Notes: generated by a model from the letters alone, not told the origin. Positions 9,055-16,852 are shown, counted from the stretch's first letter. The stretch is DNA of 21,385 bases from Gammaproteobacteria bacterium (GCA_018820745.1 JAHJNP010000068.1:1-21385), one strand, 5' to 3'. Translations and numbers: made by a program.

Positions 9055-9309
9055 TTGGGGGATTCACACACCCTTGCGTGATGACGTGGCCAGAATGCAA
9101 AGGGCGCAAATCGGCCAGAAGCGGTCATCTGGGCATTTCTCCCATAGCAGACGTTCTATCCGGATTATCATTGCGCATGCAAACAGATAGCCTCTACAAG
9201 CCGACCATGAATCAAGCCGCTTTACCACAACAGCAGGTTCTACGAATTTCAATAATTCAGACCGGCGGAGCTGGTGAATACCTTTTAACCGGCGCGCTAG
9301 GGAGTGAGG
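9055..9309. other. Non-coding stretch at left edge of the cassette island
   Basis: No supported gene. Base composition falls after about 9170. The short frames across it (such as 9064-9252 minus) have no ribosome site or family. No clean attC or attI core could be assigned here, so the left boundary of the island is undefined. Confidence 0.5.
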
Positions 9310-9858
9310 ATGATTGAATGGAGCCAGATGATCGAGAATGCAGCCCCCGCTGCACTATCAACCTTCGTGGTTTCCGCACTAATGTTGTTCCTAAACCACC
9401 GCGCGAGCCGACGCTTGGAGAGATATAAGACCGAACTCGAACTTCAACTTGCCAACGACCGGGCGCGCCTAGAGGAAAGTATTCTTCGGCGCTCTGCGTG
9501 GTATGAGAAGCGGTCTGCGGCCCTCGTCGAACTTTACGGCGCCTTCTACGCGTATCTGGACTTTCTTCGCCGCCACTTGTACTTCGACCAGAGAGCGGAC
9601 GATGTCACGCCGATGCACGAGTTCCGAAGCGCGTGTGATTCCCTCTCCGTGTTTCTTACGGACGATCTCAAAGCGAGAATGGACCAGTACACTGGCGAAC
9701 TCCTGCAGTTCTGGAACTGGGCTGTGCAGAATCGGGAAACCGACCAGGAGGAGATTCGCCGCCGTCTCGACTACGAGATTCCCGGCTACCTTGATCGCCT
9801 GCGCGTCGATATCGGCCGATACCTTGATGATGTGCCTAGTACAGAGAGCAAGGAGTAA
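9310..9858 (+). CDS. Cassette-borne membrane-anchored protein of unknown function
   Basis: 182 residues from ATG 9310, with GGAG five bases upstream; a GTG at 9304 is in frame but coincides with that ribosome site. Residues about 11-30 are one hydrophobic segment (AALSTFVVSALMLFLNHRAS). A charged, probably coiled-coil helix follows (RRLERYKTELELQLANDRAR, about 34-53), then a soluble helical domain rich in Arg, Tyr and acids. I recognise no named family. GC and codon use are visibly lower than in flanking core genes. Its stop codon sits at the start of an attC-like site, the standard layout of an integron gene cassette. Confidence 0.75.
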   Translation: MIEWSQMIENAAPAALSTFVVSALMLFLNHRASRRLERYKTELELQLANDRARLEESILRRSAWYEKRSAALVELYGAFYAYLDFLRRHLYFDQRADDVTPMHEFRSACDSLSVFLTDDLKARMDQYTGELLQFWNWAVQNRETDQEEIRRRLDYEIPGYLDRLRVDIGRYLDDVPSTESKE

Positions 9859-9913
9859 TTGTGCGTACGCTGCGCGATAAAGCCGCGCAGCGCCGGTTAG
9901 CTCTACGTTATGT
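9856..9913 (+). other. attC-like recombination site 1
   Basis: The segment begins at the stop codon of the preceding gene. It contains a perfect 9-bp stem (CGCTGCGCG 9868-9876 with CGCGCAGCG 9884-9892) and ends GGTTAGCTCTACGTTATGT, with a core GTTATGT at 9907-9913 close to the GTTRRRY consensus. The left half is shorter than the right, so the outer arm is imperfect. The central part matches attC-like site 2 almost base for base. Confidence 0.65.
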
Positions 9914-9934
9914 TTCTCGGAAAGGGAGCCGCTG

Positions 9935-10531
9935 ATGGAGAAAGTACGCGCTAGGCACAGTGGGCACAAGAACATCTATGTGCACAACGATCTCTCCAAT
10001 GCCGCACATCATTTCATGGAGGTAATCAGTGCGAAGCTTGCCTCAGGCGACCATAAGGGAATCACTTTCGATTACATGGCATGTCTGATCTCGTTGGCGT
10101 TCACCTTCGAGGCAAGAATCAACTTCCTTGGTCACAAGCGGGTCAAAGGTTGGAAGGAGCGTCAGCCATTCAATGACAAGATCGAAGAGGTCCTAGCTAC
10201 TTTAAAGGTCATACCGGATTTTCAGGTGCGGCCGTACAGCTCCATTGAAATGCTCAAGACGTTTAGAGACACCCTTGCACATGGGAAGCCAGTTGAAGTT
10301 CAGTTCGACGAAGAAGTTGTGCTTCCTGCAGATGCAATAGATCGGCGAATCGATCTCGACGGAGAGTGGGCAGCCTATTGCGAACACGAGAACGTGTTCA
10401 ATGCACATGCCGACATTGATGCAATATGGAAAGAGCTTCTGCAACTGGGGAGCCTCGACTTATACGAAACAATCACACACGGCTCCAGTGGGCTTACGTT
10501 CATTGAAACATTTGTGGATGCCAAAACATAA
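9935..10531 (+). CDS. Cassette-borne soluble protein of unknown function
   Basis: 198 residues from ATG 9935, with GGGAG six bases upstream. No signal peptide or membrane helix is seen. The sequence is predicted largely helical, with two notable segments: FDYMACLISLAFTFEARINF (about 46-65) and MLKTFRDTLAHGKPVEVQFD, where 'FRDTLAHGKP' recalls HEPN-like or abortive-infection helical proteins, though the RxxxxH-type motif is not proven. Codon use is AT-richer than the neighbourhood. The gene lies between two attC-like sites, so cassette 2 would run from about 9908 to 10588. I recognise no family with confidence. Confidence 0.75.
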   Translation: MEKVRARHSGHKNIYVHNDLSNAAHHFMEVISAKLASGDHKGITFDYMACLISLAFTFEARINFLGHKRVKGWKERQPFNDKIEEVLATLKVIPDFQVRPYSSIEMLKTFRDTLAHGKPVEVQFDEEVVLPADAIDRRIDLDGEWAAYCEHENVFNAHADIDAIWKELLQLGSLDLYETITHGSSGLTFIETFVDAKT

Positions 10532-10594
10532 CACTTCGGTCAACACGGACCTTGCGCGAAAAGCCGCGCAGGCCGGTGAATTCAGATGTTGAAC
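10526..10594 (+). other. attC-like recombination site 2
   Basis: 69 bp overlapping the stop codon of the preceding gene. The left core is ACATAAC (10526-10532), near RYYYAAC, and the right core is GTTGAAC (10588-10594), an exact GTTRRRY. Inside, GGACCTTGCGCG and CGCGCAGGCC pair with two unpaired bases (T and A), like the extrahelical bases of attC hairpins. The size is within the normal attC range. It shares TGCGCGA-AAAGCCGCGCAG and CCGGT with site 1. Confidence 0.7.
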
Positions 10595-10723
10595 GTCCAC
10601 TTTCCGAATCGGCCAATTTCCGCTTAGGGTCGCTAACGGAAGATCGCGTCAACCAAAGCAGCACCGCATGGCACTCAGGAGGGCCGTCCGTGTTCTGTTC
10701 CTTGGGGACGGGCATGGGCACGA

Positions 10724-10751
10724 AAATCGCGGCGAGGACGCCGCTCCTACA
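10724..10751 (-). repeat. REP-like element, copy 1
   Basis: 28-bp unit, read on the minus strand as TGTAGGAGCGGCG followed by TCCTCGCCGCGATTT. It carries a GCGGCG/CGCCGC hairpin behind a conserved TGTAGGAG head, as in REP sequences of Pseudomonas and related bacteria. It matches copy 2 at 27 of 28 bases in inverted orientation. Confidence 0.8.
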
Positions 10752-10840
10752 GGCCTGCGCTGTTTTATCCGCCTGGGCGGAACCGTGCATTTTCACCCTC
10801 GGATAAGCACCGCCACCGGCGACGGGCCACCTGCCCCTCT

Positions 10841-10868
10841 TGTAGGAGCGGCGTCTTCGCCGCGATTT
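10841..10868 (+). repeat. REP-like element, copy 2
   Basis: TGTAGGAGCGGCG then TCTTCGCCGCGATTT; inner 6-bp stem with TCTT loop. It is inverted relative to copy 1, 89 bp away. The head-to-tail inverted arrangement matches a REPIN-type doublet. Confidence 0.8.
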
Positions 10869-10940
10869 ACGCGCCGCTGCAATCACCACGGCATCGGGCA
10901 GGGCCGGCCCGCACCTCCGTACGGAACAATTGACGCCCGA

Positions 10941-11546
10941 TCAGCCCGGCTTTTTCGCAACCAGCTCGATCAGCGCGGACATGCCGTGATGGTGGGTGCC
11001 CTCGCTGATGACCGACTCGTGTTCGGCAAGATGCTGGATGTCCCAGTCGCCGAACCACTCGCGCAGCAATTCGGCGGTGTACATGTTGGCGGCATGCGGC
11101 GGGCCGCCGGTGGCGAACTCGATCTGCTTCGGCGTGTAGCCCTGCAGGATCAGCGTGCCGCCCGGCTTCAAGGTGCGGCGGATGCCTGCGATGATGCGGT
11201 CGCGCTCGGGCGGCGGCGCGAACTGGATGAAGATGGCCGCGACCAGATCGTAGGCCGCTTCGGGCCAGGTCCAGTCGAGGATGTCGGCCTGTTCGATCTC
11301 CAGCGTCACCCCGCGTTCACCGGCCAGCTTGCGCGCTTTCTCCAGCGCCAGCGGCGACACGTCGATGGCATGCACCTGCGCGCCCTGCTCGGCCAGCCAG
11401 ACGCCGTTGCGGCCTTCGCCGTCGGCAATGGCCAGTGCGCGCATGCCGGGACGGATCAGCGCGGCCTGGCTCGCCAGGAACACGTTCGGCGCGGTGCCGA
11501 AAATGTAGTCGTCGGTCGCATAGCGCGCGTTCCAGAAATCGGACAC
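10941..11546 (-). CDS. Class I SAM-dependent methyltransferase
   Basis: 201 residues from GTG 11546, which lies 2 nt after the dsbC stop codon. The frame is open far upstream through dsbC but homology-like sequence begins at SDFWNARY. The Rossmann-type motif I is ALAIADGEGRNGVWLA (37-52) with acidic Asp62 ending strand 2 (HAIDVSP); post-motifs FIQFAPPPERD and LKPGGTLILQGYTPKQ are typical of small-molecule methyltransferases of the TehB/thiopurine-like type. The substrate is not deducible. It is the last gene of the minus-strand cluster. Confidence 0.85.
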   Translation of the reverse strand: MSDFWNARYATDDYIFGTAPNVFLASQAALIRPGMRALAIADGEGRNGVWLAEQGAQVHAIDVSPLALEKARKLAGERGVTLEIEQADILDWTWPEAAYDLVAAIFIQFAPPPERDRIIAGIRRTLKPGGTLILQGYTPKQIEFATGGPPHAANMYTAELLREWFGDWDIQHLAEHESVISEGTHHHGMSALIELVAKKPG

Positions 11547-11548
11547 GA

Positions 11549-12259
11549 TTATTTGGCGTTGGCGGCGAGCAGTTTTTCCAGTTGCGCCGCGGGCACCATG
11601 CCGGGCACGCGCTGGCCGTTGGTGAAAATCAGCGTCGGGGTGCCGGACACCTTCAGCTTGTTGCCCAGCGCGATGGTGGCCTCGACCGGATTGGCGCACT
11701 TGCCGTCGTTGTTCGGCACGCTGCCGCGGGTGATGTAGTCGTCCCATGCCTTGTTGCGGTCGGGCGCACACCAGATCTGCTTCGAGGCCTGCACCGCCTT
11801 GGGGTGCAGCCCCTCGATCGGGTAGAGGAAGGTGTAGACGGTGATGTTGTCGACCTTGGCGAGCTCAGCCTCGAACTTGCGGCAGTAGGGGCAATCGACG
11901 TCGGAGAACACCACCAGCTTGCGCGCGCCGTTGCCCTTGACGGTCTTCAGCGCATTGCCGAGCGGCAGGCTGTCCCACTTGATTGCCTGCAATTGATTCA
12001 AACGCGCCTGCGTCAGGTTGCTGCGCTTCTTCAGGTCGATGACGTCGCCGGTAAACACGTATTGCGCCTTGGCGTCGACGTAGATCAGCTGGCCGTCGAG
12101 ATAGACCTCGAACAGTCCGCTGTAAGGGGTTTTTTGCACCGAGGCGATGTTGGCGCCGGGAAACTGCCCGGTCAGCGCCTTGCGGATCACCGACTCGTTG
12201 GCCTGCGCGGACGCAGCAAACATCAGGGTGGCGGCCAGCGCCAGGGGGGTGAATTTCAT
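11549..12259 (-). CDS. dsbC: DsbC-type periplasmic disulfide isomerase
   Basis: 236 residues from ATG 12259, with GGAG upstream. Residues 1-20 are a Sec signal peptide ending AQA. An N-terminal dimerisation region (about 21-85) leads into a thioredoxin-fold domain with active site CPYC (123-126) in FSDVDCPYC and the cis-proline motif SGTPTLIF (Pro208). Cys164 and Cys188 probably form the second, structural disulfide known in DsbC. The enzyme rearranges wrong disulfides in exported proteins and is kept reduced by DsbD. Disulfide isomerisation is known to help LptD maturation in E. coli, a link to the nearby lptD. It lies 28 nt after the ubi gene. Confidence 0.93.
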   Translation of the reverse strand: MKFTPLALAATLMFAASAQANESVIRKALTGQFPGANIASVQKTPYSGLFEVYLDGQLIYVDAKAQYVFTGDVIDLKKRSNLTQARLNQLQAIKWDSLPLGNALKTVKGNGARKLVVFSDVDCPYCRKFEAELAKVDNITVYTFLYPIEGLHPKAVQASKQIWCAPDRNKAWDDYITRGSVPNNDGKCANPVEATIALGNKLKVSGTPTLIFTNGQRVPGMVPAAQLEKLLAANAK

Positions 12260-12287
12260 TCGAGACTCCAAGGGAAACAATCAAAAA

Positions 12288-13445
12288 TCAGGACATCGCC
12301 TCGCGCACCAGCGCCGCCTTCAGCGGCGGCAGGTGATCGGCGACCTTCATGCCTGCATTGCGCAGCCACGCAGCGCGTTCGTCGGAAAACAGATGATGCA
12401 GGCCATGTGTGACAGCCTGCATACGCCGCACCGGCTCGGCGCGTTGACGGGCATACGCCTGCAGGACGCGCACATCGCCGCAACGCGCGTGGCGGTGTTG
12501 CGCCAGCATGTCGACCAGTGCCTCGGCGTCGCCGAAGCCAAGATTGACACCCTGCCCGGCCAACGGGTGCACGCCGTGGGCGGCGTCGCCGATCAGCGCC
12601 ACGCCCGGCGCCACAACCGAATCCACCCGGATGAGGCGCAGCGGAAACGCCGCGGCGGGGGTCAGCAGCTGCAGTTCGCCCAGCCTGTCATGACCGGCTG
12701 CGCGCACCTTGCCGGCCAGCGCCGCCGCATCCAGCGCGACCAGCTCGTCTGCATGCGTCGTCTGAGTTGACCAGACCATCGACAGGCGGTTCCCGGGTAG
12801 CGGCAGCCAGGCGAGGATGTCGCTGTCGAAAAACCACTGGAAAGCGGTGCCGCGATGCGGTATCCCGCATGCGAAATTCGCCACCACGCCGCTCTGGCCA
12901 TAGGGCGTCAACGTCGAGGCCAGGCCCGCCCATTCGCGGATGCGCGAGGCGGCGCCGTCGGCGCCGACGACCAGCTCGGCCTCAAGCGTCGAACCGTCGG
13001 CCAGCGACAGTTGCGTATACGGTTCACCCCATTGAATCGAATCGATGGCAGCCGGGCAGTGCAGCGCCACGTTGCCGTCGGCCTGCAGCGCCTGCCACAG
13101 CGCGTGCTGCAGGCGGCCGGCCTCGACGATGGTGGCCAGATGGGACACGCCGGCTTCGTAGGCATCGAGCCGGATCGCGCCGAAGCTGTCGCCCGCCACA
13201 TCCATGCGGAACACCGACTGGATGCGGCCGGCATCCATGCGCTGCCAGACACCGAGGCGTTCGAGGTAGCGCTGGCTGGCGGGGCTGATGGCGTAGATGC
13301 GGGTATCCCAGGTTTCGTCCGGCACCTGCGGCGGCTGGCGCTCGACCAGCGCGACCGTGAAGCCCTGCCGGCCGAGCGCGAGCGCGGCCGCAGCGCCGAC
13401 CAGCCCGGCGCCGACGATGACGACTTGATAGCGTTTGCCGTTCAT
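12288..13445 (-). CDS. UbiH/UbiF/COQ6-family FAD-dependent ubiquinone hydroxylase
   Basis: 385 residues. N-terminal FAD-binding GAGLVG (12-17), the second nucleotide-binding segment ELVVGADGAASRIR (157-170) and the flavin motif LIGDAAHGVHPLAGQGVNLG (284-303) identify a group of class A flavoprotein monooxygenases that hydroxylate the ubiquinone ring. The GDAAH form separates it from the adjacent UbiH. UbiF, UbiI, UbiL and UbiM cannot be told apart by eye, so I give no symbol. Its ATG overlaps the ubiH stop codon by 4 nt (ATGA), so the two are coupled; dsbC follows 28 nt later. Confidence 0.9.
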   Translation of the reverse strand: MNGKRYQVVIVGAGLVGAAAALALGRQGFTVALVERQPPQVPDETWDTRIYAISPASQRYLERLGVWQRMDAGRIQSVFRMDVAGDSFGAIRLDAYEAGVSHLATIVEAGRLQHALWQALQADGNVALHCPAAIDSIQWGEPYTQLSLADGSTLEAELVVGADGAASRIREWAGLASTLTPYGQSGVVANFACGIPHRGTAFQWFFDSDILAWLPLPGNRLSMVWSTQTTHADELVALDAAALAGKVRAAGHDRLGELQLLTPAAAFPLRLIRVDSVVAPGVALIGDAAHGVHPLAGQGVNLGFGDAEALVDMLAQHRHARCGDVRVLQAYARQRAEPVRRMQAVTHGLHHLFSDERAAWLRNAGMKVADHLPPLKAALVREAMS

Positions 13446-14608
13446 CCACGCGCCCCGAAAATCATCCGCCGCGCGACAAAGCGTTTCAGCGGCGGCAGCA
13501 CTTCCAGCGCCAGCAGGCCGAGCCCGCGCGCGTGGCGCAGCGGCGCGAGGTCGTTGGAGAACACGCGCACCAGAAAATCGGTGAAGCCGACGCCGCCGAG
13601 CACGTCGGCGCGCCGTCCGCGTGCGTAGGCGGCCAGCATGGCGGCGCTGCCGATTTCGCTCGCCGGCGTGTCGCCGCGCTGGATTGATTCATTCTGCGTG
13701 TCGCCGCACAGGCTCGCCAGTTCCCAGGCGTCGCGCAGGCCGATGTTGAATCCCTGCCCCGCCACCGGATGCAGCGTCTGCGCGGCGTTGCCGATGCGCA
13801 CCACGCGGTCGGCCGCCTCGCTGCCGGTCCAGGCGAGTTTCAGCGGGAAGGTCTTGCGCGGGTCGGCGGACAGGAAGCGGCCCTGGCGCCCGCCGAAGTG
13901 ACGGGCCAGCGCAACCAGGAATTCAGCATCCGGAAGCTGGGCAATACGCTCGGCAGCTTCGCGGCTTGCAGTCCACACCAGGGCGTAGCGGTCGCCTTTC
14001 GGCAGCAGTGCGGCCGGCCCTTCGGGCGTGAAGCGCTCGTAGGCCTGGTTCGCGTGCGGCAGTTCGGTCTGCACTTCGCACACCACCGCCATCTGGTCGT
14101 AGTCGCGTTCGAATCGGGGTTTGGGTGCCGCCTCGCCGCGTCCGCCGTCGGCCACCACCACCAGCGGGGCGGCACGGGCGCTGCCGTCTGCCGCATGCAG
14201 GCTTGCCATTTCGGCGCCGGGCTCGATGCGTTCCACCGCCACGCCGTAGTCGACCGCGATGGCGGCATCTGCCAGTGCCTGTTTGAGCGCCGCAGTCAGC
14301 GCGGCGTAGGGCAGCACGTAGCCCAGCGCCGGCACCTTCACCTCGTCGGCTGAAAGCCGCGCCACGCCGAACGCGCCGCGCTGCGAAATATGGATGCGGG
14401 TGATCGGGGTGGCGTCTTCGAGCCTGTCCCACACGCCGAGGCGGTCGAGGATCAGGCGCGAGCCGTGCGACAGCGCCAGGGTGCGGCTGTCGGCGCGGGC
14501 GTCTTCCGGCTGCGCCTCGACCACCTGCGCAGCGATGCCCTGCTGCTGCAGTGCCAGCGCGCACACCGCGCCGACCGGGCCGGCGCCGACGATGAGAACT
14601 GCGCTCAT
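13442..14608 (-). CDS. ubiH: UbiH, 2-polyprenyl-6-methoxyphenol hydroxylase
   Basis: 388 residues from ATG 14608, whose ATGA overlaps the pepP stop codon. The frame is open 65 codons further but that part lies inside pepP and is not protein-like. FAD motif GAGPVG (8-13), GDG-equivalent VVVADGGRGEA (150-160), and the distinctive RIGNAAQTLHPVAGQGFN (271-288), the NAAQTLHP form typical of UbiH. The enzyme adds a hydroxyl to the quinone ring during ubiquinone biosynthesis, probably at the inner membrane face. Coupled to a second monooxygenase of the same superfamily. Confidence 0.92.
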   Translation of the reverse strand: MSAVLIVGAGPVGAVCALALQQQGIAAQVVEAQPEDARADSRTLALSHGSRLILDRLGVWDRLEDATPITRIHISQRGAFGVARLSADEVKVPALGYVLPYAALTAALKQALADAAIAVDYGVAVERIEPGAEMASLHAADGSARAAPLVVVADGGRGEAAPKPRFERDYDQMAVVCEVQTELPHANQAYERFTPEGPAALLPKGDRYALVWTASREAAERIAQLPDAEFLVALARHFGGRQGRFLSADPRKTFPLKLAWTGSEAADRVVRIGNAAQTLHPVAGQGFNIGLRDAWELASLCGDTQNESIQRGDTPASEIGSAAMLAAYARGRRADVLGGVGFTDFLVRVFSNDLAPLRHARGLGLLALEVLPPLKRFVARRMIFGARG

Positions 14609-15906
14609 CCCTTCATCCACGCCTCGATCTCCGCCACGGTTTTCGGCGGCGTGGTGAGCACCTCGCAGCCGGATTCGGTCACCGCGACGTCGTCCTCGAT
14701 GCGGATGCCGATGTTCCAGAACGCCTCGGGCACGTCGTCCGCCGGGCGGATGTACAGGCCCGGTTCGACCGTCAGCGTCATGCCGGGCACCAGCGGGCGC
14801 CACTCGCCCTTGAGCTTGTATTCGCCGGCGTCGTGCACGTCCATGCCCAGCCAGTGGCCGGTGCGGTGCATGTAGAAGCGGCTGTAGGCGTTCGATTCGA
14901 TCAGGCCGCCGACCTCGCCGCGCAGCAGGCCAAGGTCGACCAGACCCTGCGTCAGCACGCGCACCGCCGCCTCGTGCGGGGCGTTCCAGTGGTTGCCGGG
15001 GCGCACCGCTGCGATGGCTTCCGTCTGGGCCGCGAGCACCAGTTCGTAGGCATCCTTCTGCGCTGCCGAGAAGTGGCCGTTCACCGGAAAGGTGCGGGTG
15101 ATGTCGGCCGCATAGCTGCCGAATTCGGCCGCGGCATCGATCAGCAGCAGGTCGCCGTCCTTGAGCGGCCGGTTGTTGAAGACGTAGTGTAGCACACAGG
15201 CGTTGGCGCCGCTGGCGACGATGGAGGTATAGGCCGGCGCCTCGGCGCCGCCGCGGCGGAAGGCGGACAGCAGCTCCGCCTCGATTTCGTATTCGTGGCC
15301 GCCCGGCCGGGTTGCACGCATGGCGGCGCGGTGCGCGCCGGTGGAGATCTCAGCGGCGCGGCGCATCAGGGCGAGTTCGTGGCCGTCCTTAACCAGGCGC
15401 ATCTCGTCCAGCCAGATGCGCGCGTCGACCATCCTGTTCGGTGCGTGCACGCCGCTGCGGGCCTTGCCGCGCACCGTGTTGAGCCAGCCCATCATCTGCG
15501 TGTCCCAGGCCATGTCGCGGCCGATGAGGTAGGCAAGCGTCGGCTGGTTTTCCAGCAGCCTGGGCAGTTCCGCGTCCAGCGTGTCGTAGGCGAAGGCGTC
15601 GTCGAAGGCGAAAACCTCGCGCGCCGCTGCCGGTCCGTAGCGGAAGCCGTCCCAGATCTCCCGCTCCTCGTTGCGCTCGCGGCAGAACAGGATGTGGCGC
15701 GGCTCTTTGCCGCCCACCAGCACCACCACCGCCTCGGGCTCGGCAAAGCCGGTCAGCCAGTAGAAGTAGCTGTCGTGGCGATAGGGATAGTGGGTGTCGC
15801 GGTTGCGCGGCACTTCCGGGGCGGTGGCGATGACCATCACCCCTTCGCCCATCTCGTTCAGCACCCGCTGGCGGCGGGCAAGGTAAATTGCGGAATCAGG
15901 CTGCAT
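14605..15906 (-). CDS. pepP: Xaa-Pro aminopeptidase (aminopeptidase P)
   Basis: 433 residues, matching PepP length. An N-terminal creatinase-like domain (about 1-170, including YPYRHDSYFYWLTGF) precedes a pita-bread metallopeptidase domain. The dinuclear metal ligands are all present: Asp257 and Asp268 (LLLIDAAAEFGSYAADITRTF), His351 (HRTGHWLGMDVHD), Glu381 (TVEPGLY) and Glu404 (IRIEDDV). The enzyme removes an N-terminal residue preceding proline. It overlaps murU by 11 nt upstream and ubiH by 4 nt downstream. A pepP-ubiH neighbourhood is common in proteobacteria; ubiH control is thus probably by read-through. Confidence 0.95.
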   Translation of the reverse strand: MQPDSAIYLARRQRVLNEMGEGVMVIATAPEVPRNRDTHYPYRHDSYFYWLTGFAEPEAVVVLVGGKEPRHILFCRERNEEREIWDGFRYGPAAAREVFAFDDAFAYDTLDAELPRLLENQPTLAYLIGRDMAWDTQMMGWLNTVRGKARSGVHAPNRMVDARIWLDEMRLVKDGHELALMRRAAEISTGAHRAAMRATRPGGHEYEIEAELLSAFRRGGAEAPAYTSIVASGANACVLHYVFNNRPLKDGDLLLIDAAAEFGSYAADITRTFPVNGHFSAAQKDAYELVLAAQTEAIAAVRPGNHWNAPHEAAVRVLTQGLVDLGLLRGEVGGLIESNAYSRFYMHRTGHWLGMDVHDAGEYKLKGEWRPLVPGMTLTVEPGLYIRPADDVPEAFWNIGIRIEDDVAVTESGCEVLTTPPKTVAEIEAWMKG

Positions 15907-16621
15907 GGTGCTGTCTCAGTTCCTCGTCCAGGGCGGCCAGGCGGGCCGGCGTGCCGACGTCTTCCCAGCGCCCGCCAAAATGTTCGCCGCTCGCGCGGCC
16001 GGCATCGATCGCCCGCCGCAGCAGCGGCGCCAGCGGCGCCCTTTCGCCTGCCGGGGTGTCGGCGAACAGCGCGCGGTGGTAGACCCCGATGCCGGAGAAG
16101 GTGAGGCGTGAGGGATAAGGCGTGAGGGGGGAGTCATTCTTCACGCGGCCATCGTCGAGCACGAAGTCCCCCTTCGGATGCTGCGGCGGGTTGTCGACCA
16201 GCACCAGATGCGCCTGGTCGTGGCCGGCGGCGAGCCGCGCCATCGGCTCGGCCAGGCGGCTGAAATCGTATTCACAGTAGATGTCGCCGTTCACCACGGC
16301 AAAGACCTCGGCATCGATCAGCGGCAGCGCGGTGGCAATGCCGCCCGCCGTTTCCAGCGCGCTGACTTCGCGCGAATACTCGATCGACACCCCGAATGCG
16401 GCGCCGTTCCCCAGCGCCGCCTCGATCTGCTGGCCGAGATGGGCGTGGTTGATGACGATGTGCGTGAAGCCCGCCGCACGCAGGCGCTCGATGTGCCACA
16501 CCAGCAGCGGCTTGCCGCCGACTTGCAGTAACGGTTTCGGCATGTGATCCGTCAGCGGGCGCATGCGCTCGCCGCGGCCAGCGGCGAGAATCATTGCAGT
16601 TTGAGTTTGTATGGCGTTCAA
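15896..16621 (-). CDS. murU: MurU, N-acetylmuramate-1-phosphate uridylyltransferase
   Basis: Up to 241 residues. The start is uncertain: TTG 16621 gives nine residues before MILAAGRGERM, whereas ATG 16594 begins at that motif and would clip the first beta strand; neither has a clear ribosome site. The nucleotidyltransferase signature is AAGRGERMRPLTDHMPKPLL (13-32), with NGDIYCEYD (111-119) carrying the metal-binding Asp and GRWEDVGTPARLAAL near the end. MurU converts MurNAc-1-phosphate to UDP-MurNAc in the peptidoglycan recycling route that bypasses MurA. Its partner AmgK lies upstream on the same strand but is separated by a repeat region. Residues about 161-173 (KNDSPLTPYPSRL) look like an inserted repeat-derived peptide. 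Confidence 0.88.
   Translation of the reverse strand: MNAIQTQTAMILAAGRGERMRPLTDHMPKPLLQVGGKPLLVWHIERLRAAGFTHIVINHAHLGQQIEAALGNGAAFGVSIEYSREVSALETAGGIATALPLIDAEVFAVVNGDIYCEYDFSRLAEPMARLAAGHDQAHLVLVDNPPQHPKGDFVLDDGRVKNDSPLTPYPSRLTFSGIGVYHRALFADTPAGERAPLAPLLRRAIDAGRASGEHFGGRWEDVGTPARLAALDEELRQHHAA
16101..16130. repeat. Short direct repeat inside murU
   Basis: AGGCGTGAGGG occurs twice (16104-16114 and 16118-16130, the second with A-A-GGCGTGAGGG) at 14-bp spacing. On the coding strand this reads as CCTCACGCCT-type units and encodes the Ser/Pro/Leu/Thr-rich SPLTPYPSRLT of MurU. Such units usually occur between genes. Confidence 0.6.
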
Positions 16622-16713
16622 AATAAAGACTTTTGCGAGTCGATAAAAGCATAAATAGTAATCGCAAACGCCCAGTCATCGCCGCCCTGGTTTTGACTTT
16701 CATCCCCTTACAG

Positions 16714-16852
16714 CCCCGCCGAAAATCGGGCCTGCCGGGTGGATCAGCGGCAAAGGTGTTTGAGCCCCGCTCACAAAAATTAAATAACATTACAAAAGCG
16801 GGGCGAGTTCTTTGCCGCCCGCCCGGCAGGCTCGGTTTTCGGGAATTCGGGG
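16714..16852. repeat. Large imperfect inverted repeat (about 56-bp arms)
   Basis: The left arm (16714-16771) and right arm (16797-16852) are reverse complements with few mismatches and small gaps. Shared blocks, read left to right on the left arm, include CCCCG, CCGAAAA, CCTGCCGGG, CGGCAAAG and CCCCGCT. The arms are separated by a 25-bp A/T-rich loop. Transcribed on either strand, it would fold into a long hairpin. Confidence 0.8.

Larger units (their letters stand above)
10595..10940. other. Gene-free stretch between cassette island and methyltransferase
   Basis: No supported gene; frames crossing it on both strands have no family resemblance. It contains a small imperfect hairpin (about 10618-10641, TTCCG...CGGAA), the REP-like pair annotated separately, and a 10-bp palindrome GGGCCGGCCC at 10901-10910 just after the methyltransferase stop codon. 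Confidence 0.6.

Noticed and set aside
9064..9310. Possible third attC or attI ahead of cassette 1 (CATAGCAGACGTTC around 9138-9151 loosely resembles the end of site 1)
   Set aside because: No matching left core and no convincing hairpin; GTTCTAT does not fit GTTRRRY.
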